Shown here in pieces: positions 1 through 7,103 of a stretch of 49,327 nt of DNA. Made by a program: the position numbers and the translations under genes. The notes under the pieces were generated by a model. The model did no database searches. It had not been told where the DNA came from and was given only the letters and a program-made list of their open reading frames with translations. This DNA is from Streptomyces phyllanthi (GTDB taxonomy: Bacteria > Actinomycetota > Actinomycetes > Streptomycetales > Streptomycetaceae): assembly GCF_009377205.1 (NCBI RefSeq), contig NZ_VJZE01000014.1, positions 1 to 49,327 of the forward strand, in the 5' to 3' direction. Numbering within the stretch: the stretch's first letter is position 1; every line of letters starts with the position of its first letter.

Positions 1-15
1 AGAGAGGGCCGACCC

Positions 16-171
16 ATGTCCGCAGAACATCGGCAGAACCCGCCCGATGGAATCTCCGAGAATATCGTCCACGAGTTACTCTCCCGGGCACTCGAGTCGA
101 TTCCACGCAGCGATCAGCGGCGTTGGGAAGCGCTGGTCGGGAAGCGCCGGTCGGGAAGTACCGGCCGGTGA
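16..171 (+). CDS. possible small ORF or 3' end of a gene entering the window
   Basis: A frame of 51 codons starts at ATG 16 behind a purine-rich stretch (gagaggg) and ends with TGA at 169-171. The frame is open from base 1, so this may be the C-terminal end of a longer gene that begins outside the window. The predicted product is hydrophilic (HELLSRALESIPRSD in the middle, basic at the end) and I recognise no family. Codon 21 (76-78) is TTA, rare in Streptomyces and read by the bldA tRNA. The last codons run into a short tandem repeat, which may mean that the 3' end has been altered. It converges on the SDR gene ending at 195. Whether it is translated cannot be decided here. Confidence 0.3.
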   Translation: MSAEHRQNPPDGISENIVHELLSRALESIPRSDQRRWEALVGKRRSGSTGR

Positions 172-196
172 GGCGCCGGCCCGTGAGGCGCCGGTC
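125..196. repeat. five imperfect 14-15 bp tandem repeats
   Basis: Units at 125-138, 139-152, 153-166, 167-181 and 182-196 follow the pattern gggaagcgccggtc, drifting to gtgaggcgccggtc in the last two. They cover the end of the small plus-strand ORF and the last two bases of the convergent SDR gene. The array looks like slippage in an intergenic region. I see no function in it. Confidence 0.65.
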
Positions 197-896
197 AGCC
201 GCCCCAGCCGGACCGGGCGAGCATCCGGTCGGGTGTCAGCCGGCGGAACAGCGGTGCCCAGTCGCGCGGGGCCTCCCCGGGCTCGTTGTAGAGCTCGAAG
301 GTCCTGCCCCGGGCCTCCGGGGCGACGAGTGCCTGTACACAGGCCTCGGCGACGGCCGTCCTGGAGACCCAGCCGTTCCCCCGGTCCTCCTGCTCCAGGC
401 GGACACGGGCGCCGGCGAAGGGCTCGTCGGTCAGCCAGCTGGGCCGTATCACCGTGTACGGAAGACCGGACGTCCGCAGGGCGTCCTCGCCCCGCAGCCG
501 CCAGTCGAGCAGTCGGCCGTAGGAGTTCATCGGGTGGTCGCGGCGGGTGACGTAGATCTGGCTGACCAGCACCACATGCGGGCGTTCGCCGCGTTCGGTG
601 GCGGCGGCGAGCACGTTGCGCACGCCGTCGTGCATGGTGGCCTCCGGGCTGTCGGGACCGGAGTTCGCGGTTCCGGGCTCGACGGTGAACACGACGCCCG
701 CGCAGCCCCGCAGCGCCGGGGTGAGCGTCGCCGCGTACCGTATGTCGGCCCGGTACGGCTCCACTCCGGGCGGAAGCCGGACGCCTTGCGGGTCACGGCT
801 CACCACCCGTACCTGATGGCCCTGTTCTGCCAGCCGGTGAGTGATGTGTGCGCCGAGCCGGCCGGCTCCACCCACGACGGCGATGGGGCTCTGCAT
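195..896 (-). CDS. NmrA-type NAD(P)-binding oxidoreductase (atypical SDR)
   Basis: A 233-residue protein with an N-terminal Rossmann dinucleotide-binding motif (VVGGAGRLGAHITHRLAEQG, residues 6-25), followed by the VRVVSRDP strand typical of NADPH-binding NmrA/atypical SDR proteins. A middle segment (VVLVSQIYVTRRDHPMNSYG) carries the usual Y-containing region, and TVIRPSWLTDEP is the typical 'iRP' turn of this family. It probably binds NAD(P)(H) as a cytosolic redox or sensing protein; the substrate is unknown. The ATG at 896 follows a strong ribosome site (aggaggggg). It lies 36 bp downstream of the nucleotidyltransferase gene on the same strand and is probably co-transcribed with it. Confidence 0.85.
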   Translation of the reverse strand: MQSPIAVVGGAGRLGAHITHRLAEQGHQVRVVSRDPQGVRLPPGVEPYRADIRYAATLTPALRGCAGVVFTVEPGTANSGPDSPEATMHDGVRNVLAAATERGERPHVVLVSQIYVTRRDHPMNSYGRLLDWRLRGEDALRTSGLPYTVIRPSWLTDEPFAGARVRLEQEDRGNGWVSRTAVAEACVQALVAPEARGRTFELYNEPGEAPRDWAPLFRRLTPDRMLARSGWGG

Positions 897-932
897 GGGG
901 TCCCCCTCCTGGTCGAACGCCTTCGCACCCGT

Positions 933-2285
933 TCACAGCCAGCGCAGGATGTCCTCGGCGTTCCTGAGTTCGGTTCTTGCCGGCAGGCCCGTCAGCGCGG
1001 GCACCTTGAGGCGCGGGTAGACGGTCACCCCGCAGAATCTCGATCCCGGCCGGAGCACGGCGCCGTCGCCGATGGCCGACCAGCGTTCGAGGCGGGCCGG
1101 CCGGGCGCGCTCCGAGTGCACCTCGGCCATCGGTCCGAGATAGCTGTCCGCTATCTCGGCGTAGCCGCCGACCACCGCGGACTCGCCCACGGTGGACCGG
1201 ACCAGGGTGCTGCCCTCGCGGACCTCGGCCCCGTCGCCGATGTCCACGCTCTCCAGGCGCACTCCCGGCCCGATCTCCACGTCCTGGCCGATCCTGACCC
1301 CGGGACCGATCACCACCGAGCCCTGTTCGATCTTCTGGGCGAGCGTGGTGCCGGTGACGTCGTCCTTCGTCTGCAGGCTGGACTCGTGGATCCAGCGCCG
1401 CCCGTCGACGTCGTCGGGGCTGTCCATCAACCTGTTCATCTGCTCGTACGCGCCGTTGAGTACGAGTCGCACGGTGTCGAGGTAGTCCGGTACGTTCCCC
1501 AGGTCGCCGAGCCTGCCGATGGTGTGCGTGGCCACCGGATGGCCATGGCGGACCAGCCAGGGCAGCAGGTCGCCGCCCCAGTCGAGCCGTTGGTGGGACT
1601 GCCGGAACAGCTCCGGCTCACGCGCCAGCAGCCGCAGCCGGCCGCAGTCCACCAGGTACATTCCCGCGTTGGTGGGCAGCGTGGTCCGCGGGTCGCGCAC
1701 CGTCCGCGGGAACAGTTCGCCCAGCTCCGTCAGGCCCGGCTTCTCCACGAAGCCGCGCACCAGACCCGTCTCGCCGGTCCGCATCACCCCGTACTTGTGG
1801 GCGATCTCCGCGGGAGTGCGCGCGACCGAGGCCACCGTCACCAGGGCGCCGTGCGTGTCGTGGCTCGCCTCCATCGCCTTCAGGTCGAAGTCGAAGAGGG
1901 AGTCGACGGGCAGGACGAGGGCGCGTCCCTGCAGGTCCCACTGTTCGAGGTTGTGCAGGGTGGCCCCGGCGGAACCGGCGTTGTAGCGGTCGAAGCGGGA
2001 GCGCGAGTACGTGATCGACACGCCGTACCGCTCGCCGTGCCCCAGCAGGAGCTTGATCTGGTTGCGGTTCTCCAGACCGTGCGTCACCACGTAGAAGCGG
2101 CGGATGCCCTGTTCCCGGCAGGAGTCGAGAACCCACTCGATGAGCCGTCTGCCGACGAACGGGATGAGCGCCTTGCTCCTGATGTAGTCCGCGGACTCCA
2201 GGGTGATCGGCCTGGCCCGTTCACCGCGGCCGCCGGCCAGGATGATGCCTACCGTTTCCGGCCTGGTCGCCTTGGTTCTCATCAC
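933..2285 (-). CDS. sugar-phosphate nucleotidyltransferase with beta-helix C-terminus
   Basis: About 450 residues. The N-terminal half is a nucleotidyltransferase (NTP_transferase, GT-A-like fold) with GIILAGGRGERARPIT at residues 13-28; the usual G-T-R-L of the signature is replaced by G-E-R-A. It continues with SKALIPFVGRRLIEWVLD (the usual P-K-A appears as S-K-A). The C-terminal ~130 residues (GPGVRIGQDVEIGPGVRLES...) show hexapeptide repeats of a left-handed beta-helix, as in GlmU and ADP-glucose pyrophosphorylase relatives. Known family members join NTP to sugar-1-phosphates; the sugar and nucleotide here are unknown. GTG 2285 and ATG 2282 are adjacent alternative starts and neither has a strong ribosome site. 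It lies 42 bp downstream of the small secreted peptide gene and 36 bp upstream of the SDR gene, so the three probably form one transcript. Confidence 0.88.
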   Translation of the reverse strand: MMRTKATRPETVGIILAGGRGERARPITLESADYIRSKALIPFVGRRLIEWVLDSCREQGIRRFYVVTHGLENRNQIKLLLGHGERYGVSITYSRSRFDRYNAGSAGATLHNLEQWDLQGRALVLPVDSLFDFDLKAMEASHDTHGALVTVASVARTPAEIAHKYGVMRTGETGLVRGFVEKPGLTELGELFPRTVRDPRTTLPTNAGMYLVDCGRLRLLAREPELFRQSHQRLDWGGDLLPWLVRHGHPVATHTIGRLGDLGNVPDYLDTVRLVLNGAYEQMNRLMDSPDDVDGRRWIHESSLQTKDDVTGTTLAQKIEQGSVVIGPGVRIGQDVEIGPGVRLESVDIGDGAEVREGSTLVRSTVGESAVVGGYAEIADSYLGPMAEVHSERARPARLERWSAIGDGAVLRPGSRFCGVTVYPRLKVPALTGLPARTELRNAEDILRWL

Positions 2286-2327
2286 GCCCCAACCGTGTCG
2301 AGTGAACTGCGGTCGATGAATGAGGAG

Positions 2328-2516
2328 CTACGGCCACTCGTCCTCGAGCGGGCTGAACGGCCGGTCGCCGGCCGACCGCTCATGGACGATCCCCCCGGAC
2401 CGAGCGGATGCCGCCGACGCCTGCTCGGTGGCTGAGAACTGCGTTGCGGAGCCGATCAATAAAGCGGTTGACAGGACTCCGAATAACTTCTTCACGGGAG
2501 AATCCGTGAGTTTCAT
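2328..2516 (-). CDS. small secreted peptide (62 aa) with TTA codon
   Basis: A 62-residue ORF whose ATG at 2516 is preceded by an excellent ribosome site (ggggaggg). Residues 1-36 form a convincing signal peptide: charged start MKLTDSPVKK, hydrophobic core LFGVLSTALLIG, then an Ala/Ser-rich cleavage zone (SATEQASAASA). This would leave a mature peptide of about 25 residues containing GGIVHERSAGDRPF and ending in LEDEWP. There are no cysteines. Codon 11 is TTA (2484-2486 on the plus strand), implying bldA-dependent translation. The gene is divergent from the LuxR-type regulator, which also contains a TTA codon, and precedes the nucleotidyltransferase. I infer a developmentally timed exported peptide, possibly a signal. 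No family is recognised. Confidence 0.7.
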   Translation of the reverse strand: MKLTDSPVKKLFGVLSTALLIGSATQFSATEQASAASARSGGIVHERSAGDRPFSPLEDEWP

Positions 2517-2642
2517 AATCCCTCCCCTTTGGCTGAAAGACTCGTGTGCTTCCGCCTCCTGAATCATGCCGCAGGAAACAACCTCGAACTGCTTTCGGGT
2601 AGCATCGTGATCACGCAATGTAGAAACCGGAAGGGGGGTCAT
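2517..2642. promoter_or_regulatory. divergent promoter region with CGTGATCACG palindrome
   Basis: This 126-bp region separates the small peptide gene (leftward) from the LuxR-type regulator (rightward) and must hold both promoters. It contains a perfect 10-bp palindrome, CGTGATCACG, at 2606-2615, a candidate operator for the regulator. The ribosome site ggaagggggg (2629-2638) decides the GTG 2643 start. No strong -10/-35 pair could be assigned by eye. Confidence 0.45.
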
Positions 2643-3626
2643 GTGTGTAGAAATCCGGACATTCTCCCGCAACCTCACGTCGTCACTCTCTGCGGAGAGG
2701 GTCTGGAGCGATATCGGCACGCCTTGATCAATGGTCCGTTATCCGGTGAAGTCCCTGAATGTCTCGTGGAGCTGGGGCTGCTGCGGCCATTGGCCGAAGA
2801 CCCGGCACTGATGGGAGCCGTCCCTCCCGACATCGCGAGCAGCGAACTGCGGCGCCCCATCGAGCGCGCCCTCCTGGTGCAACAGCACGCCATCGCCGCC
2901 ATCCGGGAGGCCCTCTACGCGGCGGAGGACGTCTACCGCGAGGAGCACCGCGAGTCAGGCACGGCGGTACGGCTGCTGAACGGCTCCGATGTCATCCGGG
3001 CCGCTCTCCAGCAGGCGCGCGAAGCCTGCGAACACGAACTGCTCACCGCCAAACCGGGAGGCACCAGGCCCCTGGACAACCTGGCCAGAGCACTGCCGAA
3101 CGATCTCGTGCTCCTGTCCCGGGGAGTCAAGCAGCGGACGCTGTACCAGCACACCGTGCGCACCCACGGCCCCACCCTCGCCTATATCGAGAAGGTGACC
3201 ACGGCCGGAGCGGAGATACGCACACTCGACGAACTCTTCGACCGGCTGATCATCTACGACCGGCGCATCGCCTTCATCCCGGACCCCCTGCTCGACGTCA
3301 GCACGGCGGCGCTGGTCATCGAGCACCCGGCGATCGTCCACTATCTGGCCACCGTCTTCGACCACGCCTGGCAGCGCGCCGAGCCCGTCAGCATCACCCC
3401 GGAGCAGATCCGCCCGCCGCTGATGACCGACGAGACCCGCCGGGCCGTACTCCGCCTCATGGTCGAGGGCCACACCGACGCCGCGATCTCCAAACGGCTC
3501 GGCATCAGCACGCGCACCGTCTCCACCCACATCAGGAAGGCCTCCGAGGCCCTCAACAGCCGCAGCCGCGCGCAACTCGCCTATCTGCTGGCGAAGTCGG
3601 AGCTGCTGGACGACGTCGTGCTCTGA
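2643..3626 (+). CDS. LuxR-type (TrmB-like N-terminus) transcriptional regulator
   Basis: A 327-residue regulator. The C-terminal ~65 residues are a LuxR/GerE helix-turn-helix: RRAVLRLMVEGHTDAAISKR, then GISTRTVSTHIRKASEALNS and RSRAQLAYLLAKS. The N-terminal ~240 residues resemble the winged-helix plus sensor region of the large actinobacterial group of TrmB/LuxR-type regulators; the ligand is unknown. The GTG at 2643 is chosen because of the ribosome site at 2629-2638. The frame continues upstream but without a better start. Codon 33 is TTA (2739-2741), predicting bldA dependence. It faces the exported peptide gene across a short promoter region with a palindrome, so it probably controls that unit and possibly itself. 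Confidence 0.85.
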   Translation: MCRNPDILPQPHVVTLCGEGLERYRHALINGPLSGEVPECLVELGLLRPLAEDPALMGAVPPDIASSELRRPIERALLVQQHAIAAIREALYAAEDVYREEHRESGTAVRLLNGSDVIRAALQQAREACEHELLTAKPGGTRPLDNLARALPNDLVLLSRGVKQRTLYQHTVRTHGPTLAYIEKVTTAGAEIRTLDELFDRLIIYDRRIAFIPDPLLDVSTAALVIEHPAIVHYLATVFDHAWQRAEPVSITPEQIRPPLMTDETRRAVLRLMVEGHTDAAISKRLGISTRTVSTHIRKASEALNSRSRAQLAYLLAKSELLDDVVL

Positions 3627-3657
3627 TGCGCGGTGTGCTGTGATGCGCGGTGTGCTG
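3624..3657 (+). repeat. 17-bp perfect tandem duplication at a stop codon
   Basis: The sequence tgatgcgcggtgtgctg occurs twice, at 3624-3640 and 3641-3657. The first copy begins with the TGA stop of the LuxR-type gene. It looks like a recent slippage duplication. The remainder of the gap to 3747 holds nothing recognisable. Confidence 0.75.
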
Positions 3658-3747
3658 TGAGCGGCCCGGATGTCCGGCGTCCGCCGACGGGCCGGCGTGG
3701 CGCGCGGACCGTACGGCCGGTTCACGCCTCCGGCGCCGGCCGGGTGC

Positions 3748-4668
3748 TCACGCGCAGGCCGCCAGCTGGTCCGCGGCCCTCAGCACCCCTGTCACCTGAC
3801 CGCCGGCCCGATCGGCGGCGCCGTGCGCGGCGGTCACCTCACGCCCCGGCAGCAGCCGTGCGAGTGTCGCGGCCACCCCTCCGGCCCCCGGGCACGCGCT
3901 CGTGACCACGAACTTGCTGTGTCTCAGGGCCAGTTCGCCCGCCGCCGCCTCCAGATGGGCGTCGTCCAGACACACCAGGTGGGCGTGTGCGAGCCAAGGG
4001 GCCGCCTTCCGTACGGCCCGCGCCAGACCGACGCCCTCCTCGCCGACGGACACCAGGCAGACCGCCTGGGCGCGCGCACCGGTGAACTCCCAGAACACGG
4101 GCGGGACCGGCGCCGGCGCCTCGGGACCGAGGTCCGCGCGCGGCCAGTCCGGGACGGGAACGTCACCGACCCGGATATGGAACGGCCGGTCGGAACGCGC
4201 CGCCGCCCGCAGGACCGCCCGCGTCTCCGCGTCACCGCAGGGCGCCGCGAGCGCCACCCCCTTCAGACGCCGCAGCACCGCGTAGTCCTCCAGAAAACCG
4301 GCGTACGGCGTCACGACCGTGGCCCCCGCCTCCAGATAGCGGGTGCGCAGGTGGAGACTGCCCGCCGCGCCGGGCCCCGTGGGGGACGCCACCGTGCAGA
4401 CGAACGGGCGGAACCCGGCGGCGACCAGCCCCGACACCACCTCCACCATGGCGGAGGCGATACCGGGCAGCCCGAAGAACCGGTCTGGATGGGCCGCTTC
4501 GAAGGGGTGGCCGACGGCGCCCGGTGATGCCGCGAGGCACACCACACGGCTGTCCTGCGCGGCGACCGCGCACAGCTCCCGGCGGTAGGCCTCGTACCCG
4601 GAAAGGCTCCCCACCCCGGCGCCCGGAGTGAGCTCCCGCACCACCCCGGCCACCTCGTACGGTTCCAT
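3748..4668 (-). CDS. orphan transketolase C-terminal half, catalytic Glu lacking
   Basis: A 306-residue protein resembling the pyrimidine-binding plus C-terminal domains of transketolase/DXS-like enzymes (residues ~22-180 and ~185-306). The region DRFFGLPGIASAMVEVVSG (62-80) lines up with the transketolase segment usually reading R-x-x-x-x-G-I-A-E-Q. Here the activating Glu of thiamine-diphosphate enzymes is Ser72, and the following Gln is Ala. No N-terminal pyrophosphate-binding half is encoded next to it. It is therefore either a partner of a subunit encoded elsewhere or a non-catalytic relative. ATG 4668 follows gaggag; an upstream extension in the same frame looks unlike protein. It is divergent from the GAF-PucR regulator, which may control it. 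Confidence 0.75.
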   Translation of the reverse strand: MEPYEVAGVVRELTPGAGVGSLSGYEAYRRELCAVAAQDSRVVCLAASPGAVGHPFEAAHPDRFFGLPGIASAMVEVVSGLVAAGFRPFVCTVASPTGPGAAGSLHLRTRYLEAGATVVTPYAGFLEDYAVLRRLKGVALAAPCGDAETRAVLRAAARSDRPFHIRVGDVPVPDWPRADLGPEAPAPVPPVFWEFTGARAQAVCLVSVGEEGVGLARAVRKAAPWLAHAHLVCLDDAHLEAAAGELALRHSKFVVTSACPGAGGVAATLARLLPGREVTAAHGAADRAGGQVTGVLRAADQLAACA

Positions 4669-5051
4669 CTCCTCGTCTCCCCCTCGCGTCCCCGTCACCG
4701 GGATCCGTGCAGGCGTACTCGCAGAGCGAGCACGCGTGAAACCCCCCAGCAAAAGTCCCCCTCGAGTTCCCCGGACGTGACTCCTGCCGCCTCCCCAAGC
4801 GGCTGGCCTGGACCAAGGGTGCCGTCAGCGGGCCGACGTACATAAGGTGTTCGGACAACCACGTTCCGCATCCGAACCGGTGTTTGGAACACCTCTTCCC
4901 TGGTTAGCTACCACCTGGATGCGAGCGGCACCACGGGCGGAGTGACAGGTTCCGGCCACGTCGACGGTGGAGCGGCAGGCCATCCAGGCCCCCGAGACCC
5001 GTTGTGGGTCGTCCCATCCTCTCCCGGGGGCGCTAGGGGAGTGAGGAACGG
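4669..5051. promoter_or_regulatory. divergent promoter region with two 15-bp operator-like sites
   Basis: 383 bp without a gene. Two related sites stand out: ggtgttcggacaacc (4846-4860) and ggtgtttggaacacc (4879-4893). The second is a perfect 6+3+6 palindrome (ggtgtt/aacacc) and the first an imperfect version of it. Their starts are 33 bp apart, about three helical turns. In addition gttcgga (4849-4855) and tccgaac (4871-4877) form an inverted repeat between them. This arrangement suggests a dimeric regulator binding two sites on one face of DNA. The regulator may be the PucR-type protein encoded from 5052. Confidence 0.55.
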
Positions 5052-7058
5052 GTGCCTGACGAGGGCCGCCTAGTCCGCGACGGGCTGCTCGGGCTCTTGG
5101 AGCTGCTGGCCTCGAAGGCACCGGCGCGGCGCTTCGACGAACCTCCGGCGCGGGCGCGCCTCGCCGGGGCCTCCACCGAAACGCTTCTCCTGCTCGACCG
5201 GGCCAGGGCCATGGCCCTGGACGTCCGCGGTCTGTCCGCCCGCCACCGGCAGCGTGAGACGGTCCTGTCCGCGATGGTGGACACCGCCCGCGAACTGGCC
5301 CTCTCCCACGACGTGGACGCGCTCCTCGACATCGTCGCCCGCCGCGCCCGCCTGCTCCTGGACGTCGACCTGTCCTGGGTCGGTCTGAGCGACCGGGCCG
5401 AAGACACCCAAGACGCCGAAAACGCCAAAGACGCCAAAGACGCTGAAAACGCCAAAGGCGCCGAGGACCCCGAAGGCGCCAAGGGAAACGCGCGGGTGCT
5501 CGCCGTCGACGGCGAGTGCACCATCCTCACCGTCGGCCTCCGCATCCCGCCCGGCGGTGGGGTCGGCCATGCCGGGCCGGCCCGCTCCGCGCCGTTGTGG
5601 ACCCCCGACTGTCTCGCGGACGAGCGGTTCCCCCGGGTCGGGGCCCTCGACGACGTGATACGCGCGGAGGGGCTGCGCGCGCTGATGGCGGTGCCGTTGA
5701 AGGAGGGCGAGGTCGCCTTCGGCACCCTGTACGTCGCCGACCGCGCGGTCCGCCACTTCACTTCGGACGAGATCGGCCTGATGGTGTCACTCGGTGACCT
5801 CGCTGCCCAGGCCATCGGGAGGGCCCGGCTGCTCGACCGGGCCCATGAAGAGATCAGCGCACTGGAGCGGGACTCCGCGCGGGCCCGCGGCTCCTCGTCC
5901 GCGGCCCGGCGGCTGAACCGGGTGCACACCCTGCTGATCGACATGGTGCTGCGCGGCTGCGACCTGGCGGAGCTGGCGTCGGCCGCCGCGCTCCATCTGG
6001 GCGGCCCCCTGATGGTGCGCGACGCGGAGGGGCACACCCTGGCGCAGACGGGCGGCTTCCCCGAGCCCGACGAGGACGAGTTGTTCCGCCGCATGCTGGA
6101 CGCACACGCCGAGCGCGCGCCGATCCGTTCCTCCGGCGGCCTGTGGCTGTGCCCGGCCACCGCCGGCGAGGAGGTGCTGGGCACCCTGTTCCTCGCCCCC
6201 GGCGGCGGTGCGTCCGATGCCGACCGGGTACGGCTCCTGGAGGTGGTCGCCCAGTCCACGGCGGTGCTCCTGCGTACGCAGGCCAGTGCGGCGGCGGCCC
6301 AGGGCGCGGGGCGCGACGAGCTGTTGCGCGAACTGCTCGGCGACTCCCCGCGGTCCCCGAAGCAACTCTCCTCATGGGCGAAGCAGCTGGGAGTCGCCCT
6401 GGACGAGCCGCATGTCGTCCTGGTCATCCGCCCGGATGGCGGCCCGCAGGGCCGGGCCCTGGTCTGGGCCGCCTCCTACGCCACCCGGCACACAGGCCTG
6501 AAGACCACCGACGAGGGCTGCCTCGTCCTGTTGCTGCCGGGCAGCGACCCCTCGGCAGCCGGGCGGGCCGCCGCCGAGAGCCTGAGCGCCGTCATCGACC
6601 GCCCGGTCACGGTCGGCTCGGCGGGACCGGTCACCCACGCGGCCTCCGTCCACCGCACGTTCACCGAGGCCGAACGGTGCCTGGACGCGATCACCGCACT
6701 CGGCAGCACCGGAGGCAGCGCCTCGCCCCAGGACCTGGGCTTCCTCGGCCTCCTGCTCACGGACCACCCCGACCCGTCGGCGTTCATCGCGGACACCATC
6801 GGCCCGGTACTCGACTACGACGAGGCACACGCCACCGAACTGGCCCGCACCCTGGAGGCCTACTTCGCCTCCGGCGCCTCCCCCCGCCGAGCCGCGGAAA
6901 CCCTCCACGTCCACGCCAACACGGTCTCCCGCCGCCTGGAACGCATCACCGAACTCCTCGGCCCGTCCTGGCAGAACCCCACCCAGTCCCTGGAAGTCCA
7001 GCTGGCGCTACGCCTGCGCCGGACCCGCCACACGATCCGGGGCATGAACACGCCGTGA
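5052..7058 (+). CDS. GAF-domain PucR-type transcriptional regulator
   Basis: 668 residues. Residues ~75-260 read as a GAF sensor (ETVLSAMVDTARELALSHDV, then GLRALMAVPLKEGEVAFGTL and LGDLAAQAIGRARLLDRAHE). A second sensory/PucR-like middle region follows, and the C-terminal ~60 residues are the PucR helix-turn-helix (LARTLEAYFASGASPRRAAE, TLHVHANTVSRRLERITELL). GTG 5052 is preceded by gagg. Family members are cytosolic ligand-responsive activators of catabolic or metabolic genes. The likely target is the divergent transketolase-like gene, and paired operator-like sites lie between the two. The GAF domain carries an odd Ala/Asp/Lys/Glu low-complexity insertion at residues 121-144, listed separately. 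Confidence 0.88.
   Translation: MPDEGRLVRDGLLGLLELLASKAPARRFDEPPARARLAGASTETLLLLDRARAMALDVRGLSARHRQRETVLSAMVDTARELALSHDVDALLDIVARRARLLLDVDLSWVGLSDRAEDTQDAENAKDAKDAENAKGAEDPEGAKGNARVLAVDGECTILTVGLRIPPGGGVGHAGPARSAPLWTPDCLADERFPRVGALDDVIRAEGLRALMAVPLKEGEVAFGTLYVADRAVRHFTSDEIGLMVSLGDLAAQAIGRARLLDRAHEEISALERDSARARGSSSAARRLNRVHTLLIDMVLRGCDLAELASAAALHLGGPLMVRDAEGHTLAQTGGFPEPDEDELFRRMLDAHAERAPIRSSGGLWLCPATAGEEVLGTLFLAPGGGASDADRVRLLEVVAQSTAVLLRTQASAAAAQGAGRDELLRELLGDSPRSPKQLSSWAKQLGVALDEPHVVLVIRPDGGPQGRALVWAASYATRHTGLKTTDEGCLVLLLPGSDPSAAGRAAAESLSAVIDRPVTVGSAGPVTHAASVHRTFTEAERCLDAITALGSTGGSASPQDLGFLGLLLTDHPDPSAFIADTIGPVLDYDEAHATELARTLEAYFASGASPRRAAETLHVHANTVSRRLERITELLGPSWQNPTQSLEVQLALRLRRTRHTIRGMNTP
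5412..5483 (+). repeat. eight 9-bp coding repeats (D/N-A-E/K) inside the GAF domain
   Basis: Eight in-frame 9-base units of the pattern gac-gcc-gaa / aac-gcc-aaa encode D-A-E, N-A-K, D-A-K, D-A-E, N-A-K, G-A-E, D-P-E and G-A-K. They fall between the GAF strand ending WVGLSDRAED and the strand starting NARVLAVDGE, so they extend a loop. Slippage is the likely origin and copy number may vary among strains. Confidence 0.8.
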
Positions 7059-7103
7059 TCAAGGCGGGTCCGGAGCGGGTGCCTGCGCACAGGCCACCAC
7101 GGC

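Noticed and set aside
123..2435. 770-codon open frame on the plus strand opposite the SDR and nucleotidyltransferase genes
   Set aside because: It is antisense to two well-supported genes, has no recognisable domain and is Arg/Pro/Val/His-rich as expected of a GC-rich shadow frame.
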